From: Proteobacteria bacterium UBA981
GTDB taxonomy: Bacteria > Pseudomonadota > Gammaproteobacteria > Ga0077536
Direction of reading: 5' to 3'
Length of the DNA: 64,000 nt
Assembly: GCA_002292285.1 (NCBI GenBank)
Contig: DBBP01000008.1
Location: forward strand, 310,001 to 374,000
Shown: positions 49,068-59,200 of the stretch, one piece after another
Position numbering within the stretch: position 1 is the stretch's first letter
How the letters are laid out: the number at the start of each line of letters is the position of its first letter
Program-made: the position numbers and the translations under genes
Notes under the pieces: model-generated
Database searches by the model: none
What the model was told of the DNA's origin: nothing
Seen by the model: the letters and a program-made list of their open reading frames with translations, nothing else

Positions 49068-50674
49068 TGGCCCGTATTCAATCGCATATCCAGACCAACT
49101 CCTCTGAGTTCCGTCAGTACTACGCCCACAACCGCAAACTCGTAGAAGAATTCCGCGCCAAACAGGATGCTGCGCGCTTCCAGCGGCCGCAGAAAGATCT
49201 CGACAGGTTGGCAGGTCACGGCAAGATGATGCCGCGCGAACGCATCGACAAGCTCCTCGATCCGGGCACGCCATTCCTGGAATTCTCTTCATTGGCCGCC
49301 AATATGGCTTACGACGGCGACGCACCGAGCGCGGGATGCATCACCGGAATTGGCATGGTGCAAGGTCGTGAGGTCATGCTGCATGCAAACGATTCGAGCA
49401 TTAAGGGCGGCGCCTGGTATCCGTTAACCGTCAAGAAAATCGTGCGCTGTCTGGATGTTGCCATCGAGAACCGCCTACCGGTCATTCATTTATGCGACAG
49501 CGCCGGTGGTTTCCTGCCGTTGCAGTCAGAGTTATTTCCCGACAAATACATGGCCGGCCGCATGTTTCGTAACCAGGCCATGCTGTCGAAAATGGGCGTC
49601 AAGCAACTCGCCCTCATTTTCGGCCACGGCACCGCCGGCGGCGCCTATATTCCGGCGCTGTCTGATTATTCGGTCATTGTGCGTGGGACCGGTGCCGTGT
49701 TTCTCGGCGGACCGCCACTGGTTAAGGCCGCGACGGGCGAGATTGTCACTGCCGATGAGCTGGGCGGTGCAGACTTGCACACCCAAATTAGTGGCACCTG
49801 CGACTATCCGGCAAGTTCCGAGGACGAAGCCATCGCTATTGGCCGGGAAATCGTCAGCCAATGGGAGCAACCGACTAAATGGTCATTGCAGCGCGACCCA
49901 ATCGAAGCGCCCTACTACGACCCGGATGATCTCTACGGCATTATTCCTGACGACATCAAACGCGCCTTTGACATGCGCGAGGTGATTGCGCGCATCGTCG
50001 ATGGGAGCCGCTTCCACGAATATCAACCGGCCTACGGCACCACGCTCATCTGCGGCTACGCCAACATCTGGGGATTCAAGATTGGCATTCTCGCCAACAA
50101 CGGTGTGCTGTTTAATGATAGCGCGCTCAAAGGCGCACACTTCATCGAACTGTGTAACCAGAACAACACCCCGATCCTGTTCCTGCAGAACATCACCGGC
50201 TATATGGTTGGGCGTGAGTACGAAGCGAAAGGCATTTCCAAGGACGGTGCGAAGATGATCATGGCGCAAGTCGGGTCGCACGTGCCGAAATTCACCGTCA
50301 TGTGTCACGGTTCGTTCGGCGCTGGGAACTATGGCATGTGTGGGCGTGCCTATGACGGGCGCATGCTGTTTTCCTGGCCCAACAGTCAAATTGGCATCAT
50401 GGGCGGTGAGCAAGCGGCAAAGACCCTCACCGAAGTTAAGCTACGCCAACTCGAGCGCCGCGGAGAAGCGGTTGATCAAGCCAATCTGGATGGGGTGTAT
50501 GACGAGACCCTCGAGGCGTTTAAACATCAGATGTCTGCTTATTACGCGACTTCCGAGGTGTGGGATGACGGCATGCTCGATCCGGTCGACACGCGTAATG
50601 CCCTGGGGATGTCCATCAGTGCGTCTCTGAATGCACCACTCGATGACAAGGGCTACGGCATTTTCAGATTCTGA
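49067..50674 (+). CDS. Acyl-CoA carboxylase carboxyltransferase (methylcrotonyl/geranyl-CoA type)
   Basis: A 535-residue carboxyltransferase with two crotonase-like halves (about 35-285 and 290-530). Motifs HGTAGGAYIPALSDYS (about 187-202) and FLGGPPLVKAATGEIVTADELGGADLH (about 212-238) are those of methylcrotonyl-CoA and geranyl-CoA carboxylase beta subunits. The second half has ITGYMVGREYEAKGISKDGAKM and GSFGAGNYGMCGRAYDGR. The enzyme carboxylates an unsaturated acyl-CoA, probably a branched one; exact substrate not determined. With the two preceding genes it forms a three-chain enzyme in one operon. Confidence 0.95.
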   Translation: MARIQSHIQTNSSEFRQYYAHNRKLVEEFRAKQDAARFQRPQKDLDRLAGHGKMMPRERIDKLLDPGTPFLEFSSLAANMAYDGDAPSAGCITGIGMVQGREVMLHANDSSIKGGAWYPLTVKKIVRCLDVAIENRLPVIHLCDSAGGFLPLQSELFPDKYMAGRMFRNQAMLSKMGVKQLALIFGHGTAGGAYIPALSDYSVIVRGTGAVFLGGPPLVKAATGEIVTADELGGADLHTQISGTCDYPASSEDEAIAIGREIVSQWEQPTKWSLQRDPIEAPYYDPDDLYGIIPDDIKRAFDMREVIARIVDGSRFHEYQPAYGTTLICGYANIWGFKIGILANNGVLFNDSALKGAHFIELCNQNNTPILFLQNITGYMVGREYEAKGISKDGAKMIMAQVGSHVPKFTVMCHGSFGAGNYGMCGRAYDGRMLFSWPNSQIGIMGGEQAAKTLTEVKLRQLERRGEAVDQANLDGVYDETLEAFKHQMSAYYATSEVWDDGMLDPVDTRNALGMSISASLNAPLDDKGYGIFRF

Positions 50675-50702
50675 GGGGCGTGTAGTCCCACGTAGTCGAC
50701 GC

Positions 50703-50726
50703 TCCGCAAGCTCCCGCGCTTGCGGA
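50703..50726. terminator. Strong hairpin between convergent genes
   Basis: TCCGCAAGC (50703-50711) pairs with GCTTGCGGA (50718-50726): a 9-bp stem with a 6-base loop. No T-run follows on either strand. It lies in the 102-bp gap between the carboxylase operon and the PEP-CTERM gene and probably ends or protects one or both transcripts. Confidence 0.55.
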
Positions 50727-50776
50727 CTTGCACTCTAGTTCCAAGTTCTGCGAAAGACGCGCGCTTGCCGTAGTTT

Positions 50777-51526
50777 TTAGCGAGCGCGACGACGAACCGA
50801 GACGAGACCGAGAGCGCCAAGCACGAGGGCAATCGAAGTCGGCTCCGGGACTACCGCGGGCTCGGGGAATGTCGGAGGTTGATACTCTGCGTCGTGAGAA
50901 AAAGGCGCGAACTTATCAATGTCGACGTCCGTAGCACCTTTCCAGAGTTTGGTTTCTGCGCTGTACAGGTCGAAATGCAGACCACCAGCAGTTAGCGATC
51001 GCAGATCAATTTGAAACTCCTGAATGTATAAGAGACTTCCGCTCGGAAGCGGATCCAGACCGGGATCGTCCTGCGCATTATATTCACCGATTGTGGTGCC
51101 ATCGAACTGAAAATCGATTTCGGCAAACCACGTATCAAAAATACCGTGGGGGCTTAGATCACCTGGGTCGCCACTGCCGCCGAGACCGAATAACGCGTCA
51201 TCCAATGGGGGGGCGCCGTAAATCATGTCGCCGCTGGTTTGAGTTATTGGGGTCCCGCCGTTAACAACAATACTACCGAAGTCCGGCAGTGCAGCTGAGC
51301 TTTGCGGTGGTTGCAACGCTAGCGAGATATGGAATGTATCGCCCAGATCTATTTTCGCTACCTGACCGAGCGCTCGCAGGGTGAAAATCTGATTGTTGGT
51401 GACGATGCTCTGTCCATCTGTGTCATAGCGGGTAGTCAAACTACCAATGTCGAGTTGCAGTGCGGGTACAGCGCTGACCGCGGGCGCAACTAGGAGAAGC
51501 AAGAGTAATCTGATGCTGCTGAGCAT
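50777..51526 (-). CDS. PEP-CTERM exported protein
   Basis: A 249-residue secreted protein with an N-terminal signal peptide (MLSSIRLLLLLLVAPAVSA) and a C-terminal PEP-CTERM sorting signal: VPEP at about 226, a hydrophobic helix SIALVLGALGLVSV and a basic end RRRAR. The middle is beta-rich, Asp- and Gly-rich, with no known domain. PEP-CTERM proteins are processed by an exosortase (EpsH/XrtA) and linked to exopolysaccharide or biofilm. No exosortase gene lies in the window, so it must be elsewhere. Confidence 0.88.
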   Translation of the reverse strand: MLSSIRLLLLLLVAPAVSAVPALQLDIGSLTTRYDTDGQSIVTNNQIFTLRALGQVAKIDLGDTFHISLALQPPQSSAALPDFGSIVVNGGTPITQTSGDMIYGAPPLDDALFGLGGSGDPGDLSPHGIFDTWFAEIDFQFDGTTIGEYNAQDDPGLDPLPSGSLLYIQEFQIDLRSLTAGGLHFDLYSAETKLWKGATDVDIDKFAPFSHDAEYQPPTFPEPAVVPEPTSIALVLGALGLVSVRRRAR

Positions 51527-51797
51527 GTAGGGCCGTCCGGTTGTTCATGAAACTAAGCGGGAACCGAGCACATTTCGTGCCATCTTTGTAAATGCCTTTA
51601 ATTTCAATGTATTCCGGAATCGACGAAGGCGTGGTCAGAGCTATAGTGTAAAAAATCTGGACAGCTCTGTCGGCCAAGGTAGGGAAGCAGCACCGGGAAT
51701 TTTCAGTTTAATTCTTTACTATCAGTATGTTGTGATAATTAACAACCACAATCACGCCGTCCAGAATCTTTACATATTGCGGGGCGTAGCGGCTACC

Positions 51798-53381
51798 TTA
51801 AAACTCAATCTGCATCGCTTTCTCGACCGCTTCAATGCGTACGATATCGTCGAGGATATCGGCGTCGAGTGCCTTGGATACGGCGAGGACGGCGATCGCG
51901 AGCTGGTTGTCATTCGCAACGCCGACCTGCATCCGCGAGATATTCACTCCGCGCCGGCCAAGCATCTCGCCTAACAAGCCAATCACGCCCGGTTCGTCCG
52001 CGTGCTGGGTGAGCAGCAGCCGGCCTTCCAGCGGCGACTCTACTTCGTAATCATTGACCCGAACCAGTCGCGCGCGCCGGCCATCGAACAGCGTGCCTTC
52101 CAAACAGATAGTTTGATCGCCACTGGTCGCAGTGATGCGTACCAACGACAAATAATCCCGTGAATCCGCCGAACTCACTTCAGTGATGCTAATGCCCTGT
52201 CGGCGCGCCAGGTGCAGCGAGTTAATTGAGTTAACCGGCACCGAATGATGCTCGCACAGCAGCCCAACCATTGCCGCACTCGCGATCGGGTGGGTATCCA
52301 GTTTAGCCCCCTCGCCGAACACGCCAATCTCGGCCGCGCTTATCGGGCCGTCGGTCATGCGACACAGCAACTTACCCAGCTTGCGAGCCAGATCCATATA
52401 GGGCGCGAGCTTGTCCAGTTTCTCCGGTGCGATACTCGGCACGTTGACCGAGTTGATGACTTCTTTGCGAATGAGGAACGCCGCAATCTGGTGAGCAATC
52501 TCCACGCCGACCGCCGTTTGCGCTTCGTGGGTGGACGCACCGAGATGTGGTGTGAATTGGATATTTGGCTCGGCATACAGCGGTGAATCGCCAGGCGGCT
52601 CATTTTCGTAAACGTCCAGCGCCGCGCCGGCGAGATGCCCGGAGCCAACGACTTCGATGAGCGCGGTTTCGTCGACCAGACCACCGCGGGCGCAATTGAT
52701 CAGGCGAGAGCCCGGTTTCATCGCAAGCAGGCGTTCCCGGCTGAGTAGGCCGCGCGTGCCTTCGGTTACCGGGCAATGCAGCGTCACAAAATCTGCTTCG
52801 ACCACCAGCGCATCAATTTCGACCTTCTCTACGCCATGCTCGAGAAACGTCTTGTCGGTCACGAACGGATCGAATCCGACGACGCGCATTTTCAGGCCGC
52901 GGCAACGCTCAGCCAACAATCGACCGATAGTGCCGAAACCGACCACGCCAACAGTCTTACCGGACAGTTCTGTTCCAACGAAACTATTGCGCTCCCAACG
53001 ACCATCGCGCACAGAGCGATCCGCTGCCGGCAGATTACGACTCAAAGAAAACATGTGCGCAATCGCAAGCTCTGCCGTCGTAGTTGCATTCGCATCTGGC
53101 GTATTCAAAACCACGATGCCACGTTCCGTGGCGCCGTCGAGATCGATGTTATCGACCCCGATACCCGCACGACCGACCACTTTCAGGTTCGTCGCGGCGG
53201 CCAGCAGTTCGCCCTTAATCTTCGTCGCGCTGCGCACAATAATGGCATCCGCGACGCTGGCGTGTGGCATCGCGTCTTCGACCGAAAGTCCGGGCGAGAA
53301 GTCTATATCCAGTTCGGGATACTGTTCCAAAGCGGCGATACCTTCAGCCGCGAGTTCGTCAGCAACGAAAATCTTGTACAT
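51798..53381 (-). CDS. serA: D-3-phosphoglycerate dehydrogenase
   Basis: A 527-residue SerA of the long type: substrate domain, NAD-binding domain with VGVVGFGTIGRLLAERC (about 141-157), the catalytic His in HLGASTHEAQ (about 278-287), an intervening domain (about 310-450) and a C-terminal ACT domain (about 455-527) that binds serine for feedback control. It oxidises 3-phosphoglycerate to phosphohydroxypyruvate, the first step of serine synthesis. AAGGAACTGAT marks the ribosome site. It follows serC by 24 bp. Confidence 0.97.
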   Translation of the reverse strand: MYKIFVADELAAEGIAALEQYPELDIDFSPGLSVEDAMPHASVADAIIVRSATKIKGELLAAATNLKVVGRAGIGVDNIDLDGATERGIVVLNTPDANATTTAELAIAHMFSLSRNLPAADRSVRDGRWERNSFVGTELSGKTVGVVGFGTIGRLLAERCRGLKMRVVGFDPFVTDKTFLEHGVEKVEIDALVVEADFVTLHCPVTEGTRGLLSRERLLAMKPGSRLINCARGGLVDETALIEVVGSGHLAGAALDVYENEPPGDSPLYAEPNIQFTPHLGASTHEAQTAVGVEIAHQIAAFLIRKEVINSVNVPSIAPEKLDKLAPYMDLARKLGKLLCRMTDGPISAAEIGVFGEGAKLDTHPIASAAMVGLLCEHHSVPVNSINSLHLARRQGISITEVSSADSRDYLSLVRITATSGDQTICLEGTLFDGRRARLVRVNDYEVESPLEGRLLLTQHADEPGVIGLLGEMLGRRGVNISRMQVGVANDNQLAIAVLAVSKALDADILDDIVRIEAVEKAMQIEF

Positions 53382-53405
53382 ATCAGTTCCTTGTGCGGGC
53401 TCCGT

Positions 53406-54569
53406 TCAGGCTGCTTTGTATTGTGCGGCTACTTGCTCATAGGCCCATTCGAGCCACGGCAGCAGCGCGGCGATGTCGCTCGCTTCCACGGTTGCACCGC
53501 CCCAGATTCGCAGGCCTGGAGGGGCACTGCGATAGCTGTCGATATCGTACGCCACCCCTTCGCCATCAAGCAGCGAGGTGAGTTTTTTCAGTGCCGCGCT
53601 TTGATCTTCAGGTCCGAGTTGGGTCAGCCAATCAGCGACCAGACTGAAACAAATCGATGTACTGGAACGCTGCGTCGGATCGGCGGCCAAAAATTCAATC
53701 CAGGGCGTTTTCGCGACCCACGCTTCAAAGACGGCCAGGTTCTGCGCTGAACGCGCGCGCAATGCTGGCAAGCCACCCAGACCGGCGGCCCATTTCAGCG
53801 CATCAAGATAATCTTCGACGCATAACATCGAGGGCGTGTTGATCGTGGCACCGCTAAAAATCGCCTCGTCCAGCTTGCCCTTTTTGGTTAGACGAAACAG
53901 TTTCGGCAGCGGTCGCGGCGGAGTGAACGATTCAAGGCGTTCGACAGCCCGCGGACTGAGTACGATAACCCCGTGCGCGGCTTCACCACCGAGCACTTTC
54001 TGCCATGAGAAAGTGACGACATCGAGCTTCGGCCACGGCAACTCCATCGCGAAAGCGGCAGAAGTTGCGTCGCAAATCGTTAAACCGCCCCGCTCGTCGG
54101 CAATCCACTCGCCGTGCGGCAATCTGACCCCTGAAGTCGTGCCATTCCACACGAAAATAACGTCCCGTTCGAAATCAGCCTGCGCCAAATCGGGCAGCTC
54201 GCCGTAAGGTGCCAGAAAGGTCCGAGCGTCGTCGATTTGTAACACGTCGATGACATCGGTCACCCACTCTTGACCAAAGCTCTCCCAAGCCATCACATCG
54301 ACGCCCCGAGCACCCAGCATGCCCCACAGTGCCATTTCTACCGCACCAGTGTCAGAACCCGCGACGATGCCAATGCGATACTCGTCTGGCACGCCGAGAA
54401 CTGCACGAGTCTCGTCAATGGCCTGTTTCAGACGAGCTTTGCCAGGCTTGGAACGGTGGGAACGTCCAATCAGTGCGTCGTTCAGCGCATCGACTTCCCA
54501 GCCCGGCCGTTTTGGACACGGACCCGACGAGAAGCACGGATTCGCGGGCTTGATTTGAGGTTTTTGCAT
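53406..54569 (-). CDS. serC: Phosphoserine aminotransferase
   Basis: A 387-residue class V PLP aminotransferase that makes phosphoserine. It resembles the longer SerC type of alphaproteobacteria and archaea. The start MQKPQIKPANPCFSSGPCPKRPGW is characteristic; the PLP lysine lies in VTFSWQKVLGGEAAHG (about 190). With serA downstream it covers the first two steps of serine synthesis; serB (phosphoserine phosphatase) is not in the window. The divergent glycosyltransferase gene is 99 bp upstream. Confidence 0.96.
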   Translation of the reverse strand: MQKPQIKPANPCFSSGPCPKRPGWEVDALNDALIGRSHRSKPGKARLKQAIDETRAVLGVPDEYRIGIVAGSDTGAVEMALWGMLGARGVDVMAWESFGQEWVTDVIDVLQIDDARTFLAPYGELPDLAQADFERDVIFVWNGTTSGVRLPHGEWIADERGGLTICDATSAAFAMELPWPKLDVVTFSWQKVLGGEAAHGVIVLSPRAVERLESFTPPRPLPKLFRLTKKGKLDEAIFSGATINTPSMLCVEDYLDALKWAAGLGGLPALRARSAQNLAVFEAWVAKTPWIEFLAADPTQRSSTSICFSLVADWLTQLGPEDQSAALKKLTSLLDGEGVAYDIDSYRSAPPGLRIWGGATVEASDIAALLPWLEWAYEQVAAQYKAA

Positions 54570-54668
54570 CGCAGATTAACCTTTTTGCGGCAGTGCAATA
54601 TCGAGGCCGGCATTGTACGGCGACCCATAACGAATGCAACGTCGTTGAGGCCGTTACAGGAGCTTCAA

Positions 54669-56201
54669 ATGGGCGGCATGTGCCTGAGGAGCGTTTACAC
54701 TGTGACTCTAACCGGCGCGGTACGCGAATTGAATAATCCTCCCAAGAACTCCTCCGTCGCCACGCGCGAAAATGCGCTCGCGTTTGCACTCGTCGGCGTA
54801 CTGGCGAGCATGACCTTGTTGCCACAACTCGCTAATCCTGTCTGGCAGGACGAGGCGGCGACGCTGATGGTGTTCGCGAGCGGCAGCTTTACCGACGCAT
54901 TCACGAACTATTCGATGCCCAACAACCACCCTTTGTTCAGCGCGATGCTGTCTTTGCTATGGACACGCGGTGATAGTGGGTTGGCATTACGCCTATTACC
55001 CTTGTTGAGCTGGCTGGCGACCCTGCTGCTGCTCGCCACAGCCCTGCCTCGTTTCGCAGCCGGCGCACGCCTGTGTGGGCTGGCCCTGTTCAGTGCCAGC
55101 GCCGTCACTGCCGCGTTCGCCCTGCAACTGCGTGGCTATGCCATGTCGTGGCCGTTCGCACTGTTGCTGTGTCGTGCGGCGCCGACGTTCGTTATTCACG
55201 CCAGACCGGCAGCTGGATTGCTGTGTGTGCTGTGGTGTTTCGCCCTGGTCGCAATTGTGCCGAGCAATGCGCTGGTTGGGGCAGTCTGCGGCGGCTGGAT
55301 GCTCTTGATAACCCTGTGGTTGCGCCCGACCTCGCGCCTGATGTGGGTGCGTGCGGTCGGCGTCGCGCTACTCCCGCTAATAGCGCTGTCGATTTATTTA
55401 CCGCATTTCGAGCAACTACGACGCCATGCGAATAGTGGCTTGAGTTCGTGGTCCGACGCAGCACTGATCAGTCATTGGTTACTCGCCAGCAGTGCCCAGT
55501 TCGCGCCCTTGCTACCCTTGTTTCTGATTGGTGGCTGGTTGGGTGTACGGCGCCGGCGCGTTCCTGACGCTCTGGCTGACGACCATGCGGGCTTACTCCT
55601 TGGCGCAGCGTTGGCCAGCGTGGTCGTCGCAGTCGTGCTGCTGCCAGTCGCCCTGTTCCCGCGGCTGCTGGTACCACTCCTACCCCTGTGGTGCCTTGCT
55701 CTCGGCGCACTCATGCATCGTAGCTGGCGAGCGTTCAGCGAATCACGACAGCACTTGCCGCGTAGTGCAGGTCTGATTGCATTGCTGGCTGTGTATCTCA
55801 TTGCCCAGCGTTTGCCAGCGTGTGGCGGATTCTGGCCGCAGGAGATCGCGCGCGCGGATTTGTGCCAGCAGTTCTATCGGCAGGATTATCGACCGCGTGC
55901 GGCCTACGATTTTCTGCACCAACAGCCGGGCGCGGCAGCACAAGCCGTTATGCTCGATAGTGAAGCGGCCTGGGCATTCGGCTTCCTGGCCTGGAATGGC
56001 GCTGGCTCCGCGTTAAATCTGGTCGAGTACCGAGCCTGGCGCAACGCGACCCCTGCGCGCGAACCGCCAGCATTTGTGGTTACGCGAAAGCAGGGCGATT
56101 TCACCCACCTGTTGCAGTCTGCCCATCTCGGCGAACCGCAGCGGGCGCAAAGAATCTTTGCCCAGGGTTTCTTCGAGATCTGGCATTTGTACTGGGATTA
56201 G
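54669..56201 (+). CDS. GT-C family glycosyltransferase (ArnT/PMT-like membrane protein)
   Basis: A 510-residue integral membrane protein with about ten hydrophobic helices in residues 36-415 and a soluble C-terminal part. The first periplasmic loop has the acidic GT-C motif PVWQDEAATLM (D61, E62), which binds the metal or lipid-linked sugar donor. The YPxNNHPLFSAML segment (about 80-90) is also typical of GT39/GT83-like enzymes. It would move a sugar from a polyprenyl-phosphate donor to an envelope acceptor. The ATG at 54669 is preceded by ACAGGAG; the longer open frame overlapping serC antisense is not real. Confidence 0.85.
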   Translation: MGGMCLRSVYTVTLTGAVRELNNPPKNSSVATRENALAFALVGVLASMTLLPQLANPVWQDEAATLMVFASGSFTDAFTNYSMPNNHPLFSAMLSLLWTRGDSGLALRLLPLLSWLATLLLLATALPRFAAGARLCGLALFSASAVTAAFALQLRGYAMSWPFALLLCRAAPTFVIHARPAAGLLCVLWCFALVAIVPSNALVGAVCGGWMLLITLWLRPTSRLMWVRAVGVALLPLIALSIYLPHFEQLRRHANSGLSSWSDAALISHWLLASSAQFAPLLPLFLIGGWLGVRRRRVPDALADDHAGLLLGAALASVVVAVVLLPVALFPRLLVPLLPLWCLALGALMHRSWRAFSESRQHLPRSAGLIALLAVYLIAQRLPACGGFWPQEIARADLCQQFYRQDYRPRAAYDFLHQQPGAAAQAVMLDSEAAWAFGFLAWNGAGSALNLVEYRAWRNATPAREPPAFVVTRKQGDFTHLLQSAHLGEPQRAQRIFAQGFFEIWHLYWD

Positions 56202-56222
56202 CGCCCAGCGCGCCCGAGCCAT

Positions 56223-59200
56223 TTAATGGAAGTCGCGCGAAGCCGTTTCCAGACGCCCTAGCAAAGCAGTTCTGTCCTCCAGACGTTTGGCGATGACATG
56301 AATAACGCCGCTCTCGCTTTGTACGTCACCGATCACACTCAGTAAGCGTGCATGCAACAATTCACGCCGTTGGGCTTCAACCAGGGATGACCACACGATC
56401 AGGTTAATCACGCCGGTTTCATCTTCCAGGGTGACAAACACAACGCCGGTTGCGGTCCCGGGACGCTGGCGAGAAATCACCAAACCGGCGATGCGAACGC
56501 GGTCACCATCACGACTGTGGGTCAGCATGGCTGCCGTTATGCAACGCTGGCGCTCGAGTTGCGGACGTAACAGTGCCAGCGGATGGCGGCCTAACGTCAG
56601 ACCGAGGCTGGCGTAATCGGCAATCAAATCCGCACCCTCGCTGGGCACGCTCAGTAATGGGGTCGCCTCTTGCACCGTCGTCTCAGCCAGTAGCGGCAAC
56701 GGTTTTTCTATTCCCAGCGCAGCCCAGTTAGCCTGGTGACGATTGCCGACCAGCGCTTCGAGGGCACCGGCAGCAGATAGTTTGCTGATTTGCCCACGGT
56801 CCAGTTGCGCGCGCCTTGCGAGATCGGCGACATCGACATAACAACTTGCGTTCCTGGCTTCGGCAAGACGTCGCGCGCTCTGTTCAGCAAAGCCTTTGAC
56901 CAGGCGTAAACCAAGACGCAGAGCCAACTGTCCCTGATGATCGCTTTCCAGTGTGCAGTCCCACTCACTCACCAGCACATCGGCCGGGCGTACTTGTACA
57001 CCGTGACGCCGAGCGTCCTGCACAAGCTGTGCTGGCGCGTAAAACCCCATCGGCTGGCTGTTCAGCAACGCGGCCGTAAACGCAGCCGGGTGGTGGCATT
57101 TGAGCCATGCGGAGACATACGCTAGCAACGCGAAACTCGCAGAATGAGATTCAGGGAAGCCGTACTCACCGAAACCCTGAATCTGGTTAAAAATCTGCTC
57201 GGCGAATTTCTCTGTATAGCCGCGTTCACTCATGCCATCGATCAACTGGGCACGGAAACGATCAAGACCACCATTGCGCTTCCAACTCGCCATTGAACGG
57301 CGCAACTGATCAGCCTCGCCTGGTGTGAAACCGGCGGCCACGGTTGCGAGCTTAATCACCTGCTCTTGAAACAATGGCACCCCAAGCGTCCGTTCCAGCA
57401 CCTCACGGACGGCCTCGCTGGGGTAGCTGACGGGTTCTTCGCCATTACGTCGGCGCAAATACGGGTGCACCATCTCACCCTGAATCGGGCCCGGTCGAAT
57501 AATCGCCACCTCGATCACCAGATCGTAATAGCAGGCCGGCTTCAGACGCGGCAGCATGGCCATTTGTGCGCGCGATTCGATCTGGAAGACACCGATCGTA
57601 TCCGCCTTCTGAATCATCGCGTAAGTCTGCGCATCATCGGCAGGAATCATCGCCATACTCAAAGCCGGCCCGCCGCTGTCCTGCAATAAATCGAAGCAAC
57701 GCCGAATCGCACTCAGCATGCCCAGACACAGGCAATCGACTTTCAGTAAACATAATGCTTCCAGATCGTCCTTGTCCCATTGGATAACTGTGCGCTCAGG
57801 CATGGCCGCATTCTCAATCGGGACAAGATCCGACAACGGGCTTTCGGCAATCACAAAGCCACCCACGTGTTGGGACAAATGGCGCGGAAAACCGAGCAAC
57901 TCGCTGACCAATGCGATAAGGCGTCTGATGACGGGATTATCCGGGTCGAAACCCACTTCGATTAAGCGTTCGGGAATACTCGCTCCGCGGTCCCACCAAT
58001 GCAGGTTACGCGCCAGACGTTCAACCTGGTCGAGCCCCATACCCAGTGCCTTGCCAACATCACGAATCGCGCTGCGTAGCTTGTAGGTGACTACCGTTGC
58101 GGCCAGTGCTGCGCGCTCGCGGCCATACTTGTTATAGATGTACTGAATGACTTCCTCGCGCCGCTGGTGTTCGAAATCGACATCAATATCAGGCGGTTCG
58201 TTGCGCTCTTTGGAAATAAACCGCTCAAAGAGCATGTTCATGCGAGCCGGATCGACTTCAGTAATGCCGAGGCAGTAACACACCGCCGAGTTGGCAGCCG
58301 AACCACGCCCCTGGCATAAAATCGCTCGCGAACGGGCAAACGCGACAATGTCGTAGACCGTCAGAAAGAATGCTTCGTAGTCCAGTTCAGCTATCAGTTT
58401 GAGTTCATGCTCAAGCAGATTTCTTACCCGTGTCGGAGTGCCGCCAGGCCAGCGTTGCTGCATGCCTTGTTCTGTCAGTTGACGCAGATAACTGGTCGCA
58501 GTCATTCCCACCGGGACAATCTCGCGGGGATAGGCGTAGCGCAACTCATCGAGGCTGAACTCACAGCGTTCAGCGATGCATACGGTTTGCTGCAACAACT
58601 CGGGTGGGTAAATGCGTGCAAGGCGTTCACGCGGGCGCAGGTAGCGCTCTCCGTTGGCGAACAATCGCGCGCCGGCTGCCATCACCGTCGTACCGAGCCG
58701 AATCGCGGTCACGGTGTCGAGCAGTGCCCGACGTTCATAGGTGTGCATATGTACATCGCCGGTGGCGGTCATGGCCAGACCAGTCGCTCTGGACAGGTCT
58801 TGCACATGCTTGAATAACTGCCCGTCGATGCCGCTATAAAACAATCCCAAGCCAAGCCAGGCTCGCCCGTGGAAACGCTCAGCAAGCCACGCTGCACGAC
58901 CTGAGTCAGTGGCGTCATAGACAGGAAGAAAAATCACCAGGCCGTCAGTGAGCGTTTCCAGATCGGCTAAATCAAGCGCATAACACCCCTTTGTGCTGCG
59001 CCGCCTAGCGGTGGTGATCAGTTTCGAAATGCAGCGATACGCAGCCACGCTATTAGCCAGCAGCAACAAGCGCGTGCCATCGCTGCAAGTCACTTCCGTC
59101 CCTGCAATCAGCTTGAGCTGATATTCCCGAGCTGCTACATGAGCTCTAACGAGGCCGGCAAAACTGCATTCATCAGTCACTGCCAGTGCGCGGTAACCCA

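Noticed and set aside
52776..53750. A 324-residue plus-strand frame across serA and serC
   Set aside because: Overlaps both serine-synthesis genes on the other strand; composition is His/Arg/Gln rich and no family is recognisable.
54270..54668. N-terminal extension of the GT-C glycosyltransferase frame
   Set aside because: It is antisense to the serC start and not membrane-protein-like; the ATG at 54669 has a good ribosome site and gives a normal protein.
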